DNA of 64,000 nucleotides from Antedon bifida (lineage: Eukaryota; Echinodermata; Crinoidea; Comatulida; Antedonidae), in NCBI GenBank assembly GCA_963402885.1, contig OY727097.1:1860001-1924000 (forward strand), given 5' to 3'. A model generated the notes under the pieces. The model made no database searches. It was not told where the DNA came from and saw only the letters and a program-made list of their open reading frames with translations. A program made the position numbers and the translations under genes. Positions 22,446-35,324 of this stretch are shown one piece after another; position 1 is the stretch's first letter, and each line of letters opens with the position of its first letter.

Positions 22446-24520
22446 AATATTAAAGCAGGTCACATGACCAATGAGGTGGCACATCTGTGCTGCCAATCAT
22501 AAATGAACAGAAACACATGAGTGAATTAACAAGTGACTAGATGTATGCGTTATCATGGAATAGTCTACTAATTAAACAGCTTATTTACTACTCTTCATAA
22601 TAGACAGTATCAGAGTACCATACTCAACAACATCTGTTTGTGTGCATGTTTTAAAATTTTAGCTGCATTAAAATATGTAAATTAAATGTTCACGAAGAAT
22701 GAATGTTGTATTGACTATTTTCATGTATTTTGTCCGTGTATCTTTGTATCGATTATTATACTCATTTTTATTTTATGGTGTCTAATGTTTGGTATGGATC
22801 CATTGACAATTATTGTTTCAGTTAGAACCCCAGGGTGGGCTTATAACAATGGTGTATCACATTTGGAAAAACTTAAATTGCAAATAAAAAAATCGCCACA
22901 TTTAACCTAAAAACTACTCCTCCATTTATATATATTAAATAATATTAAGCTGCTTTATATTCAAAATTATGTAATTAAAATAAAAAGAAATATTGTATTT
23001 AGAAATATATATTACCAGTAATCCAGATATTATACCTGTTTTAAACAAGCCGACACATATTTTAATAATCATCAGATATACAATTATAATATATACATAT
23101 AGCTTTACAATATCCAACTATATCTTAATACAGTTTAAATATCCAGCTATATATACAATACCTGAAATATCCGGATAACTGTTATCTAGATAACCCTTAA
23201 ACACATCTTTGGCTTTAAATGGTTATTAAAACATGTGCATTTAAAGGGATATTCAGTACATACTGTATATATTATCAGAAACAAGCACATATATTCAAAA
23301 ATTGTTATAATGTCCCTTTAATAAATTTGTTAATAAAAAACGACTATTGTGTGATAATATTGTAAATTATAGGCACAATCATTACATTTGAGACACGCTT
23401 CACTATATGTACAAATATATATACTACAGTACATGTATATTAAAATATAGTAAATACCCCTTTAATGTGTTGACTGGTTTTTCTTATAATTATACTGTAT
23501 GACTAATTTATGAAGGTGAATTAAAGAGGCATTTCCAAGTTTAACATCAATTGGTTTTAATTTGTACATCTTAACTATACATTTTTATACCATTCACTGA
23601 TATGTAAATATTATCAAGATTAAACAAATTAATGAGTTTTATATTTATAAAATGATTTCATATATAAATCATACATATACATTATGTTGGAATTTTATAA
23701 ACACTCTTTATTAATACTGTATGTACCTATATAATTTTAAGCAATAAACATAAAAATCACTAATAATTTTTACTATATATTTTGGATGAGTTACTGTTGG
23801 GAGATAAAAAAAACCTGGTATAATATCAGTTTAAAATAGGTAGTATAATCAGGAAAGAGTGACATTATACACTTATTGTAATTTTACCCTTCCCTGGTAT
23901 AATGTATGTATACTACTACATTGGACAAATCCATACCATTTTTAAAGCTAATGTCTCTCAGGTCTGGCTTAAAAAGAATAATTTAATAACTTATTTAATA
24001 AAATAATTATGGTAATGTTACATTATGTAATAATAAATAGAAAGCTAAAACGATGTTAATAATTTAATACTGTACTGTTGATTGCCGCATATGGGTTGCA
24101 CATTGTTAAATACATTATATTAATTTTTTTAAATATTCTGTTTCATTTGCCTTGCTCTAAAACAGAAGTGTTAAAGACTAAAACAGTCACATATCGAAAA
24201 CGATTTCGATGCGGTTTTTAAAATAAGAATTAAAAATTAAGAAAACCAAGTTGTTAGTTTTGACCATTGAATTAACTATTGCACTTTAGGTATGGTCTAG
24301 TGAAAGCCTATTTTTAAAAATAAATATTAAAATTAATTTACCAATGCATGATTTAAGATTAGTATGTGATTTGATTTCTGATACATCATTGATTTCAAAA
24401 TATGACGACGTTATTAATATATTAATAATGTTTATTAATCATTTGAGCTTTACACAGTTTAGAGTACAAGGGCGGAATTACACAAACCAACAGTGGTGTT
24501 GGTAGTCTATGAGTGCTGGC

Positions 24521-24735
24521 TTACCTGGATAAACCAACATTGGCCTTTTCTCCTCGAAGAGCGAGATATAACTCGTAAAGTAGAATTTTTCATTGAATCC
24601 CCCTCTCCATGAATGGTATAGTCCATGAACTATGCCCTCAGGTGGGAGACTGCCCACAAACCACCACCATCATTTCTTTACGAGTTATATCTCGCTCTTT
24701 GAGGAGAAAAGGTTATTGTTGGTTTATCCAGGTAA
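24521..24735. mobile_element. MITE with TTACCTGGATAAACCAACA ends
   Basis: The left arm (TTACCTGGATAAACCAACA, then CTCGAAGAGCGAGATATAAC) is mirrored by the right arm (GTTATATCTCGCTCTTTGAG ... TGTTGGTTTATCCAGGTAA). The arms are about 60 bp. The right flank GGCACGAAATAGAC is repeated at about 39527-39541 after a TTATCCATGTAA, indicating a degraded relative there. Confidence 0.85.
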
Positions 24736-27711
24736 ATTAGGCACGAAATAGACTGATAATAAATTTAATATTTATTATTAAATTATTATTGTTCATGAAA
24801 TCTACCAAGCATCAGAATGATTCAATTTAGAAGGCATGTGTTCAAATCTCATCTAATATGTACGGAGACAGAACACATCAATGTCACTTTTATAGGTTTA
24901 TATTCTAAAGCAAGTTATTAGATTTAATTTAAAACTGCACAAACCTCCAAAAACATTCCGCGAACCATCTCCACACCAAATTTTTAGCAGGACTTGGACT
25001 ATAACAGTTTAAAGACTTGCGTAGTGTTATGTAAACAACTAAGTCTTTTACCAGAGAAAATTTTGAGGGGGTGGTAGAGTTTGCATTGACACTACCTTAT
25101 TACAGCAGTGAGTTGATTAACAGTTGAAACAAATTTATGATAACAACAACAAAACACAGCACATTATTATTATTCTTCAATTATACTACAATGATTTACC
25201 TGCCTATTATGTTACCTATAAAACCTATATAAATAATGGGAAGAGTTTGAGTTTTCAGATCATAGAGATATATATGTTCACTATAATATCTGTATGTTCA
25301 GATTCAACACCGTTACTATAAAATAACATTTCATTATTTTGAATTACATTCAGCTTCCTGAATAAAATTAATAAATTAATAATTTAAATAAGTTAGAATG
25401 TGAAGTAACTAATTAAAATTGGTTTTAATATGATCTAGTTAATACATGTGCTCATTTATCCATTTCACTACACATATTATGTCCATTAGACATCTGTATT
25501 CTGTGTATTTTAGTAGCACACAATACCTGGTAGAGAGCTGCAGCATCACTCTAGTCATTAAGACTGAACAGCTTACTACACGTACGGCACTATTTATGGC
25601 AACAAATGACGAGAACACGACAATAATGCCAGAGCTATGTCATGCGTAATTAACATAAGTAATTGAGAATCAGTTGTCTATATTTTAAATAAATTATATT
25701 TATCACTCATTAAAATATTTTAAAATAGTAAAATAAACCTGGATACTTAGGTTTATGGGTGCATGCTGGGTTTTAATATGGGTGTAATAATAATTAAACA
25801 TCGGATTAAACGATATCTATAGGTGTCTTAATATAATTGTTACTGAATATGGCTGGCATTAGACAGCAGCATTGGTTGTAATAAGTTAAGTCTTGTTGAT
25901 TAGACACAAGTACATTTATTATTATTATTATCTAAATCATTATAATCATGTAGAATTTGATTCTTAATGAGAAATTACCATTCCCTATTAATTCTTCATT
26001 TTTTTCTATAAAGTAGCATTGAAAATAATAAATAAATAATAAAAAAATTGTTTATTGACATGCGTTGAAAATGGTATGATAGTTGCCCAGTGTAGTGAGA
26101 GCAGGTTGTTCTTATCCCGCCATGACATAGTTCCAATACAATATTTTCAAATTGTTTTGATATTTCTTTTCACATTATTGTTTACTGCTTTAAATATCCA
26201 TATATTCATATACAGTATTATTATTAAAATATTATTTCACAGTCATATTCATTTAAAGGCAAATTACTGGGGAAACAACGACGATGCTGTGGTTATCAGA
26301 GACTGGATCTCAATAGAGCAGATGTTATACACGAGATAAAAATAAAAATAAGCAAATCTTAAAGTAATAAATTGATATGTTCATTATTTCTTTCTTTCTT
26401 TCTTATTTAGGCTAATTTCTTAATCGTTTGTTGTCATTTTAACCATAAGCCAGACTTGTGCTTGAGTTGTATTATGGAAGAAAATGTTAGTTAGTTACAG
26501 AATGAAATACAGTTGTAACATTACTTACTACAGGCATAATTTAACAAGATTCTGGTAAATGTTTGTTATTTTACTTTCGGCATTAAACAGAAGGGCAATA
26601 AACAATTTGTAATCAATGTTAAATCATGTATGATTCACAAGATTTCAAACAAGCTGTATCACTGATTATATGAATGATTATAACTGATTTCATTGATTGT
26701 GATGTAACTACAATAGTTTCTGAGTACAAGTAGTCAAAATGATATATATGAATGATTTAACTGATTTCATTGATTGAACTCCACAAGGTATGCTGTTTTA
26801 CACACACTTAAAAAATCTTATACAATACATATTTTGAGAATACAGTATTATAGAGTATTTTATATTTGTACTAATACATGTCATTTAATATACTGTACTG
26901 TTCACATGTTGGATACAGTTAATGCATTTTACTGTCATGGAGCTGTGTTATAGCTTCATGGTACTGTACTTAATAAATACACAGATTCGAGCAATTTCAT
27001 CAGTATACAGTACATAACCAGTATACTGTGAAGCTTACAGTATAGATACTGTATCTATACTGTATTGGTAGGTAAATGTTTTTTATTGTAGGGGTTGCTG
27101 ACGATAACATGTATGTAAACCTTAACCATTTTTGTGTTGAATAAATAAATGACAAAAGTAACACATGCCAAGTTCATACTGTGTAGCATATTAAATGTAC
27201 AGTAGCTATACAGTATACTAAAAGTGTATTAATGTTAAAAATCCAGTATGTCTTTCTATTACAGGCTTTTCAACCCAAATATTAATAATATATTAACACA
27301 CATTATATATAAACATTATGATGAACAAAACACAGAGCACATGAATACAACATTTGCAGAATCAGTATAAATTAAAACAAGAATGTGCAAAATTTTAAAT
27401 TGGTACAAATATTTTAATTACATGACTGCTGAGACCAGCTCACGCCAGGGCTAAATCTGAATATACATATTTCTGGTCAACAACATCTAATTTATAATGA
27501 TACATTAAATATAAAACAAAGTGTTACAATTAAATGTAAGAGAGAACGGCAGTCGCAAGTACTAAAAAAAAAACAAATGTTAACAACGGAACTTATAGGC
27601 AAGCATGGCTTCTCAATAACCTGGTCTAATAGCTAACTACTAATTTATAAACAATATCTTAAAATGTAAAATATCCATGAAAAATCATCCCTTGTGGAAT
27701 AGCACCTTCAA

Positions 27712-27724
27712 AGGTCAAAGGTCA
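27712..27724. promoter_or_regulatory. DR1-type nuclear receptor element
   Basis: AGGTCAAAGGTCA, a perfect direct repeat with one base spacing, in non-coding sequence. A TGACCTATGACCT near-match also occurs at about 16701. Confidence 0.35.
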
Positions 27725-27913
27725 AAATATACAGATGTTTATGTTAATTAGTATCTGGATCCTGAACATTGGTATCATATGAAGTTTATAAATTGAAAAT
27801 ACTGTATATATGAATGGAATTTCCATATATAGTGGATTGAAATTATCGATGCCAATATGTTTAAAGATTGTTTTAATTAAATCTGTATCTTTTTTGTGAA
27901 ATCTGAGAATATT

Positions 27914-28247
27914 CAAGATGTATTGTCCCCCTGAAAAATAATTTAATTTTTTTGTTGAATATGCCATTTTAATGTTACATAATAGTTATCCACTTTGACC
28001 AAAAATTGGATCTAAACAAAATTATATGCCTGAAAAAACTGTATCAAAGCAAAAAAATGTCAAATTGGCTTCCAGCCATTGCGTTTTTGGTTGAATTTAA
28101 CCGTTTATTATGTTATTTTATTATTGACAACATTATTTTTTTTCCTATGGAAGTGATTAACTTTATTAAAACTACAAAATAACCTAATCAAAGTCTGATT
28201 TAATTAATCTTCATTTTTAATGTTTTTGGGGGACAATACATCTTTAA
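27914..28247. mobile_element. MITE family B, copy 3
   Basis: Both ends present: AAGATGTATTGTCCCCCTGA and GGGGGACAATACATCTTTAA. The interior matches copy 1 closely (TTATCCACTTTGACCAAAAA, CAAATTGGCTTCCAGCCATT). Confidence 0.9.
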
Positions 28248-28307
28248 GTAAGGGCAAGTTTAAGTTTGGATCATCATCAGAAATGTATGTAAATGATTGG
28301 TTTGGAA

Positions 28308-28454
28308 TAAAGCTCTGTCTACACTATCAAACCTTATGTGACAAAACAAATGTGATGTGACCATATTATATGGACACGATGATGTCATATTACTACCATA
28401 TTTGGGCACATCACACTTATTATCATACTAGCTTGATAGTGTGGACAGAGCTTA
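28308..28454. mobile_element. MITE family A, copy 8
   Basis: Ends TAAAGCTCTGTCTACACTAT and GATAGTGTGGACAGAGCTTAA with ATTACTACCATATTTGGGCA inside. It lies 60 bp after family B copy 3. Confidence 0.85.
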
Positions 28455-28591
28455 ACAAAGTAAAGAAAGGACTGAACACGGGTTAGAATCATCCAACCAC
28501 CTTTAGATATAATACAACATTAATTACTCTAAACTACTTATGAAATATCTAAATATTTCACTACAATACTTCCCGGATCAACAGGAAGCCT

Positions 28592-28760
28592 AGAGCTCTG
28601 TCTACACTATCAAACTAGTTTGAAAAAAAAAGTGTGATGTGCCCAAATATGGTAGTGATATTCCCAAAAATGGTAGTGATATGACATCATCATGTCCATA
28701 TAATATGGGCACATCACATTTGTTTTGTCACATAAAGTTTGATAGTGTAGACATGGCTTA
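28592..28760. mobile_element. MITE family A, copy 9
   Basis: Ends AGAGCTCTGTCTACACTATC and GATAGTGTAGACATGGCTTA, in the orientation opposite to copy 8 only 140 bp away. Confidence 0.85.
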
Positions 28761-29931
28761 ATAATAACAGCCATGGGCATTTTTAATAGAACCAGTTGTC
28801 TTTATAATTTACACAATATTTTTTAATTCACAAACAAATATTTTCTTGGCATCTATGGCAAGTTTTAAAAAATTCTTCCAAAAAACATGGTAAATTTATC
28901 CTCAACCAGTCTAGCGACTGGAGAATCATCTAACTTGTCTGGAGAGACCTCTGTGCTCAACTACTGGTGACCTCTGGTGAACTCATTGCCTGGATAAAAG
29001 GAATCATCTGATGACAACAATAAAGCACAGCAAAATATTAACTGGTGCTTGTTAAGTGCCAGTCCTCAGGAACAGTTGTTGTTGCTACCATTGAGAAAAG
29101 TCAAATTTGAATAAAGTTATGTCTGGCCATTTGATTCTGAATCTGCCACAAATAGTATCGTATAGAGAACATCTTTCTATCATGAGTACTGGTGGAAAAT
29201 TCTGTATTTCATAGATTTCAGACTCCACTACTAGCCAACTTTGATCTGGAGAGCCCTGTCTCCAGAAGAATTCCAATTCCTAAAGACCTGGTACCGACAT
29301 GGAGAACTCTGTACCTTCTTTGAAGGATTTAAAACCTTAGAGCTCTGTTCCTTTAGAATGTAGACCTCATACAAACTGCAGTTTGATATGGAGAGCTCTG
29401 TTCCTTTAAGAATTGTGTTGAACTGGAGAGTTTGGTACATTGAAGGACTTAGAATCCTGATCATCTGTAACTGGAGAGCTCTGCGCCCACAAGCCAGGAG
29501 AACACTAAAGAGATCATGCCAATTTCTATAAGGACATCTTTTGCTATAAATAACTTTCCGTGTTAAAATATACAGAAATTCTCATCAGAAAAACGAGCCA
29601 AACAAGTAAACCAAACTTGGAAGTGAATCTGTGAGAATGATTTGTAGCTTGCGTGCTCAATAAACACGGTGTGGAAATGTTCGCTTGTGTGTTATTACAT
29701 GTGAAGCATTTGCCTTTCTGACTTGCATATGTATGATTATGAGTTAAATCTGAAAATTCTGAAAAATTTAACATAAAAAAATATCAATACATTTATCATC
29801 ATATAAATACAATGTAAATCTGTTGTATTTCCAAGCCGTATACCATGTTTATTATTATATTGTGTTTGAAAGATTGGAGTGAAAAGATATAAATTAAACT
29901 ACATATTTGCATTATAATGAGGTATTGCAAA

Positions 29932-30185
29932 ACGTAAACTGCGCAAACTTAATAAATTATACTCCATGTATTTAATTCAAATCTAGCGTAAACTGCGCAA
30001 ATCTATTGTAAACTGTGCAAACTTTAAGTAAACTGCGCAAACTTTAAGTAAACTGCGCAAACTTTAAGTAAACTGCGCAAACTTATCATGAACTGCGCAA
30101 ACCTATCGTAAACTGCGCAAACCTATCGTAAACTGGGCAAACCTATCGTAAACTGCGCAAATCTAGCATAAACTGCGCAAACCCA
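29932..30185. repeat. 20-bp minisatellite (GTAAACTGCGCAAAC)
   Basis: About 11 units of GTAAACTGCGCAAACTTTAA or GTAAACTGCGCAAACCTATC, mostly 20 bp apart. The adjoining CAAATCTCCAAAAACATTTT segment (about 30185-30250) resembles 24940-25010, so a dispersed repeat probably carries part of the array. The array ends about 100 bp from the donor of the NALF exon at 30285-30438. Confidence 0.9.
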
Positions 30186-30284
30186 CTGCAAATCTCCAAA
30201 AACATTTTGCAGACCTCCTTCAAACCAAACATGACTATAACAAATGGTTTGCGCAAGGTTTTGACGTTGCAAAACAGAACTTAC

Positions 30285-33200
30285 TTGGACATTGAAATGA
30301 TGGGGATCCTCCGTAAAGCTTGTGTGGTACAAGATAAGGACAGTTGGACATGACTGACGTACACATAGCAAGACACGGCTTACTTTCATCTTCTTTGTAT
30401 AAACCTTGCGTTGCACATATCCAATGTTTATATACAGCCTGAAGAAAGATCATAAAGTATATGTTATTTATTCATCTCCTAAAATGATAAATATTTTTGG
30501 CTTCTTTGTCAGACTTACTATAGCGGTGAGTATTTAGAATGAAAACCATTAACAAGTAGTACTATATCATGTCATTCATTCAGGCTGTGTAGTGTATTAA
30601 ATAACAACAATAATTATCAATATACTTTTGATAAAAATTATACATTAATCATTAATATACAAAATTATTAGACAATACACAAAACATAGCACATTCAGAT
30701 AAAGGAAAATTAACTGTATAAAAATTAATTAATATTTACCTCTATTTTGAAAAAATACAATAATATTTTTTTTAATGGCAATTTAAAATTAGCAAAGTGC
30801 AAGTTTAGATCGGCTTAAATGTATTTCAGTTTGGTTAAGATTTTCTAAGCCAGTCCCTTACACAAGGTTTCCCTTGTAAAGGTACAGTACAACATGCTGT
30901 GATCAAACACTAATGTTATCGTGACATAAGACAGCCTTTCGATTTTACAACATTAAAACAATGTGATGGTTGATATTTCTGTCCAATGAGAAAATACGGA
31001 AATAGTCATTGGAAAAAATATACAAAAATGTTGACAAAAAATACGTTCAACATTTCAGCAGATTTTGTTTGCAATATTATCATTGAGACCAACTAAATTG
31101 GCTGAAGACCATGGTCAATCAACTGACCAACAGAATCGTTAAAGCATGGAGGTGTATAAACTTACTATGGTACTTAGTAAGGATACAGTATATATGAAGA
31201 CATTTCTAATTCTTTGTACTTTATAACAAACGATTGAGTTGGAAATCGTATTCCTGAGGCATTATAAATAGATGAGCACTAACATTTGTTTGTTTGTTTA
31301 TTTTTATACTGGGTGACCTCTTCAGTCAAAGACTGGTCTCCCAGAGGGCCTAGTTGATGATCAGTGGCTGTGATGTACTAATACACCGGGGTAACCCCCT
31401 ACTCGTCTCGAAAGATGTACTAGGTTCTTTAAAGTGCACACGAGCTAGTTGTGTACACTGGACCTACGGTTTATAGTCCTTATCCGAGAAGACTCGTTCT
31501 ACCACCAGAACCATGGAGTGAGTGAGCCTCGAACCCCTGCCGATGTTATGGCTACGTAATTACAGTTCCACTGTCTTAACCGCTCGGCCATTCACTCACA
31601 AAAAATAATTTTAACAGTCAAAAATAGGTATTAAAGTAGTTCATAGATAAATACATTTTAGCTGTTAAAATGTGGATCACATACCTTAACATGTACAGTA
31701 CATTGTGTTATTCCCAACTACAAATTTATATTTAATGCAATTGGTATTTAAATGGGGTTCTTTCTTTTATAAGCATTTGTTTCTTGAATTTTCCCCTTTT
31801 CTTTGTTTAAATCAGTTATTTTTAATTTGAAATTTAATTCATCGCTCAAAGAGAATAAAAGAAGTTGACATTGTCAAATTCAAATTATGAGACAAGATTT
31901 GGAATTGAGTGTGTTCACTATTAATACTGTAAAACTTGTAGAAAAAATCCAGTGGCTTCCATAATTGTTTTAGAAAATTGTTGTAAAAAAAAGGCGGAGG
32001 GGGAGGGGAAGTTTAGGTAAAATCTCACCACCCCACCAACAAAGATGGGTCAAAACATGCATTTTGAAATAATTTCAGAATTAGGCCTACATCAACAGTG
32101 AACGACAAAAATTCAACTGCTGTAATTGTTTGCATTGATTACTTAATTAAAATGTGTTGGTATCACTTTGCATGCATAATGAGTTATCTAGGCTAACTGT
32201 ACAGATACAGTGAGTAGAGAACAGTTACCAGCACAATCTGGCAACACATTTCCCCTGTGTGTACCATGGTTTGACAAGAGCTTAGCCATGCCATGACATT
32301 GGCCTATAATCGCCAAGGTTGATGCTGCCTATTGATTTCATACTACTCATGGTTCAGGCCTGGTTTTTTAATGAGATATCGTAAACTAAATCCGTGAACT
32401 AATAGACTTTTTATAAACCAGAACACAGAAATATGATAATGAATATTGTCTACACAGATAAGCAGTTTGTAATGATAGACTGACTGAGCGTTAGTACCAA
32501 TACCAGTTGGCTAAGCAAATCACATTATGTATTCATTATACAGCCGCAAACTAAGTTTAATCCATGAATATTAATACACTGTATGAAATCTAAAATAAAA
32601 ATTCATATTCGAATCATTATAATGTTTACAGCCACTTGTGGCCTACATGGATACGCTTGATAAAAATAGTATAATTATGAAAAATTTGTGGGGGTTGGTA
32701 AAAAAAATAATAATTATCTGTTTGAACTTGAATGTTAAGGGTCTTTAACACCTGCTCTGATCTGGCTCCGGCAAATAAAATCCCATCTCAATGCTTCGTT
32801 TTCGCAACATACCGCGCGACAATCCTTTTACTTGATATGATAAAATTGTGAACTGGAGCCACACCGGATTAGGTGTTTAAAGCGATTTTTTTTACCTCTG
32901 CCTACCGTACGTACCAAATCAGTCTTTTTGTTTATGTCATGTTTTTGAAGTAGATTTAATTGGCAATAAATAAGAACACTGTGCAATGTATTCATCTAAC
33001 ACAATTCGATAACTTAAAGACCCATTCCCTACAATTTGTGACGTTTTGTAAAAATAATACATATATATTACTTTAAAAACATTAAACCAGGTCATTCCTT
33101 GTCTTAAATGTACGTTTTATGGTAAATTATGATAAAAAGTGAGAAACAATGCACTACCTAAGTAGCTCGCGGCGAATGACCTCTCGTGGACGGTCTTTAG

Positions 33201-35324
33201 GCCTAGCCTAGCTAGGCTTAGTTTTGTAGGCCTAGCTGGTAAACCTCGGTAATGTACGAACATTGTATACTAGCTATATACCGAGCCTGACGTTGTATAG
33301 TTGCTGCATTAATTGTCTTTCTATTTTTGCCAGACTCCAATGATACAATTTGGGGAAAACCCGGTATATTTGCTGAAAAGTTAGGAGTATTCCATTTGTT
33401 TTGGCCTCACGATTGATCGAAAAGTGGGTGAATTACAGAAGAAAAACAAAAATATCAATCCGCGCGCAATGCATTTTGGGATTTATAGCGGGCCGCTAAA
33501 ATTAATAGAATCAACTTATTTTTCACAATTTTAACCGTTTAAAGACAAAAAAGTTATCTCAATAGGACCATATAATATTTATTTCTACATTAAATGTAGT
33601 TTGTGACCTTAAATTAGATCTAAAAAAAATGGGACTTTAACAACCATGTTACCGAGCGCTCACCATGGATCTGCACGAGAGCGCTCTCCTTGGATCTGCC
33701 TGAGAGCGCTCTCCTTGGATGTGCCAGAGAGCGCTCTCCTTGGATCTGCCTGAGAGCGCTCTCCTTGGATGTGCCAGAGAGCACTCCCCTTGGATCTGCC
33801 AAAGTATGAAACATACACTATGCGATCTTTTAATGAACTGTAAGACAGTGGCCATACAGTATTCACCATTCACACACCAAACACAAAAAACCACCTATCT
33901 AAGTGAATACTATTTAAGGAAAAACTTAAATATTGATTGAGTTAAGTGAAATATCTCACTTAAAGTTTGACTGGTGAATACGGCCGCTGGTTCTTATTTG
34001 TTGATCAAAAAATCGTGCGCATGCACCATCACTTATAGTCAATGTAAAGGCCGGGTTACGCAGTGCAGTATTTTGGTTTTCAATACAGGATTGTCTCGCA
34101 GCATGGGTTTCATTCTTGCACGAGACAATTTTAAAATGTTGTTTTTCTATTATTTTGTGGTAGTGTTGGGAGAGTTGGGTTCAAGCCTGGAAAACGAATT
34201 TTACAAAGTGTAATTTCTATCCACGAGAGAGCCAATCACGCCGCGGCTGACCACGAAAAGAGAGCCAATCACGTCACGGCTGACCACGAAGGGACCCAAT
34301 CACGCCGCAGCTGACCACGAAAAGAGCCAATCACGTCGCAGGTGACGAAGAGAGAGCCAATCACGCCGCGGCTGACTAGTCAACAATTGTTTTATTTTTT
34401 TATTGTCATTAACGGGTTGTCCTTGGTTAGCCTATTTCCTGTTCAGAGTCTAGATAATTTTATTAATCAACTAGAACTTAATTCGTCCCTTTGATGAATA
34501 GGTGATCATTTTTATAATTTTACCGACATTAAATTTTTTTAAACATACACATGTTAACATACGATTGATAAATGTTCATGTATGCCAACACTCAAAGCGC
34601 TCTGATCTTTACGAAATAGCGCTATATAAATGTCGCATTATATTATATATATACTTACTAAGCAATGTGTACAATTCCATAAAGAATAAGGGCGTTTGCA
34701 ATCAACCCGCTTTAAAATATCATTAAATTCAGTTAAATGTTTTTGCGCCTTAATGTCAGCCTCCTTACTGTCACATAGACAGTCAGCACATTCTGTGTAT
34801 TCAAGTTGTAGGCACTTATGTGCAACACAAACCTCGGAATCCTCCATCTCATCTTCTCCCACTTTATTGTATGTGCAGGTATAATTTTCACACACAGTTT
34901 TTACTACCTCCGTATTATTTGTACTGTTGTTGCACACAGTAAAATCCAAATCACATGGCTTCCTCGTCGTATTAGTACATGTTTTAGTTTTATTATCATC
35001 ACAAGTTTGATTAAATATTCCTGATTCCTCTGGTTCTGTTGTTATTAATTCTTGAGTGTTATTATTGTTTAATTTTGATGTAGAATGTGTTGAATTATTT
35101 GAATTACTCATTGTAGTTATTCCTGTTGATGCACAAACTCCAAATATATTCCAAAATATGAGAGATAATCCAAATAACAACGGTGACAAAAAACCGGGTG
35201 AATTAGTCGTCGGTCTACATGTTTTCCTACGTATGTGGTGATCCTTCCGCCTCCAATTTCTACACCGAACGAAAAACCTCGCAAAGATAAAAATTCCATG
35301 GTTACCACCAGACGCAAAAGTCAT
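30285..35324 (-). CDS. NALCN channel auxiliary factor-like protein (NALF1/FAM155 family), 3' end not found
   Basis: Exon 1 is 35324-34659, starting at ATG 35324; exon 2 is 30438-30285, splicing in phase after CNCTHC-type sequence and ending at a GTAAGT donor one base into a codon. The 222-codon first exon encodes a basic N-terminus, a hydrophobic segment (SPLLFGLSLIFWNIFGVCA) that would be a transmembrane anchor, then a long extracellular part rich in N-glycosylation sites (NNST, NQTC, NKTK, NTTR, NYTC). The cysteine-rich domain begins KRPYSLWNCTHCL and continues in exon 2 with AVYKHWICATQG, KPCLAMCTSVMSNCPYLVPH and YGGSPSFQC, a pattern I recognise from FAM155/NALF proteins, distantly related to yeast Mid1. 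These are partners of the NALCN sodium leak channel. Vertebrate genes have three coding exons, so one C-terminal exon is probably missing. The family call is good; the exact orthologue is not determined. Confidence 0.8.
31301..31600 (-). mobile_element. tRNA-derived SINE (family 2, Ser/Leu-tRNA-like head)
   Basis: On the minus strand the element starts GGCCGAGCGGTTAAGACAGT, a class-II tRNA A-box region, and has GGGGTTCGAGGCTC as B box. The body follows with GAACGAGTCTTCTCGGATAA and GTCCAGTGTACACAACTAGC and ends near CAGTATAAA. Copies lie at 40371-40656 (same strand) and 55435-55625 (headless). Located in NALF intron 1. Confidence 0.85.
33190..33245. repeat. TAGGCCTA / CTAGCTAG-rich patch
   Basis: GGCCTAGCCTAGCTAGGCTTAG is followed by TAGGCCTAGCTGG. 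Similar patches occur near 46330-46510 and 62262-62300. It is a simple palindromic sequence with no assigned function. Confidence 0.6.
33650..33805. repeat. 25-bp minisatellite (GAGAGCGCTCTCCTTGGAT)
   Basis: About six units of GAGAGCGCTCTCCTTGGATCTGCCT or ...GTGCCA. Each contains the 12-bp palindrome GAGAGCGCTCTC. As 25 is not a multiple of three, the same peptide pattern appears in three minus-strand frames; none is a gene. Confidence 0.9.
34209..34378. repeat. CCAAT-box minisatellite, five units
   Basis: Five units, about 30-37 bp, of GAGAGCCAATCACGCCGCGG followed by CTGACCACGAAAA. Each keeps CCAATCACG. It is an unusually GC-rich island within NALF intron 1, about 280 bp inside the intron from exon 1. 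Tandem CCAAT boxes could bind NF-Y, which is inference. Confidence 0.85.

Larger units (their letters stand above)
19728..30284. other. Gene-poor AT-rich region
   Basis: About 10.5 kb in which I find no convincing exon on either strand. It contains dispersed elements listed separately (20421, 20885, 24521, 27914, 28308, 28592), a TTTC run near 26385-26405, short palindromes and two perfect DR1-type nuclear-receptor half-site pairs (22433 and 27712). The missing 3' exon(s) of the NALF-like gene, transcribed leftward from 30285, may lie here. A vague repeat of (T)GGAGAGCTCTG phrases spans about 29230-29500. Confidence 0.5.

Noticed and set aside
21827..23178. Small frames at 21827, 22686, 22935 and 22993
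   Set aside because: AT-rich sequence with hydrophobic or Ile/Tyr-rich translations, no domain pattern, no splice-supported extension.
29085..29464. C-terminal exon of the NALF-like gene
   Set aside because: The two frames here lack the conserved cysteines and fall in a vague GGAGAGCTCTG repeat; no fitting acceptor in phase was found.
33620..33894. Three overlapping minus-strand frames with similar peptides
   Set aside because: The 25-bp repeat shifts frame every unit, so the same peptide pattern shows in three frames; not coding.
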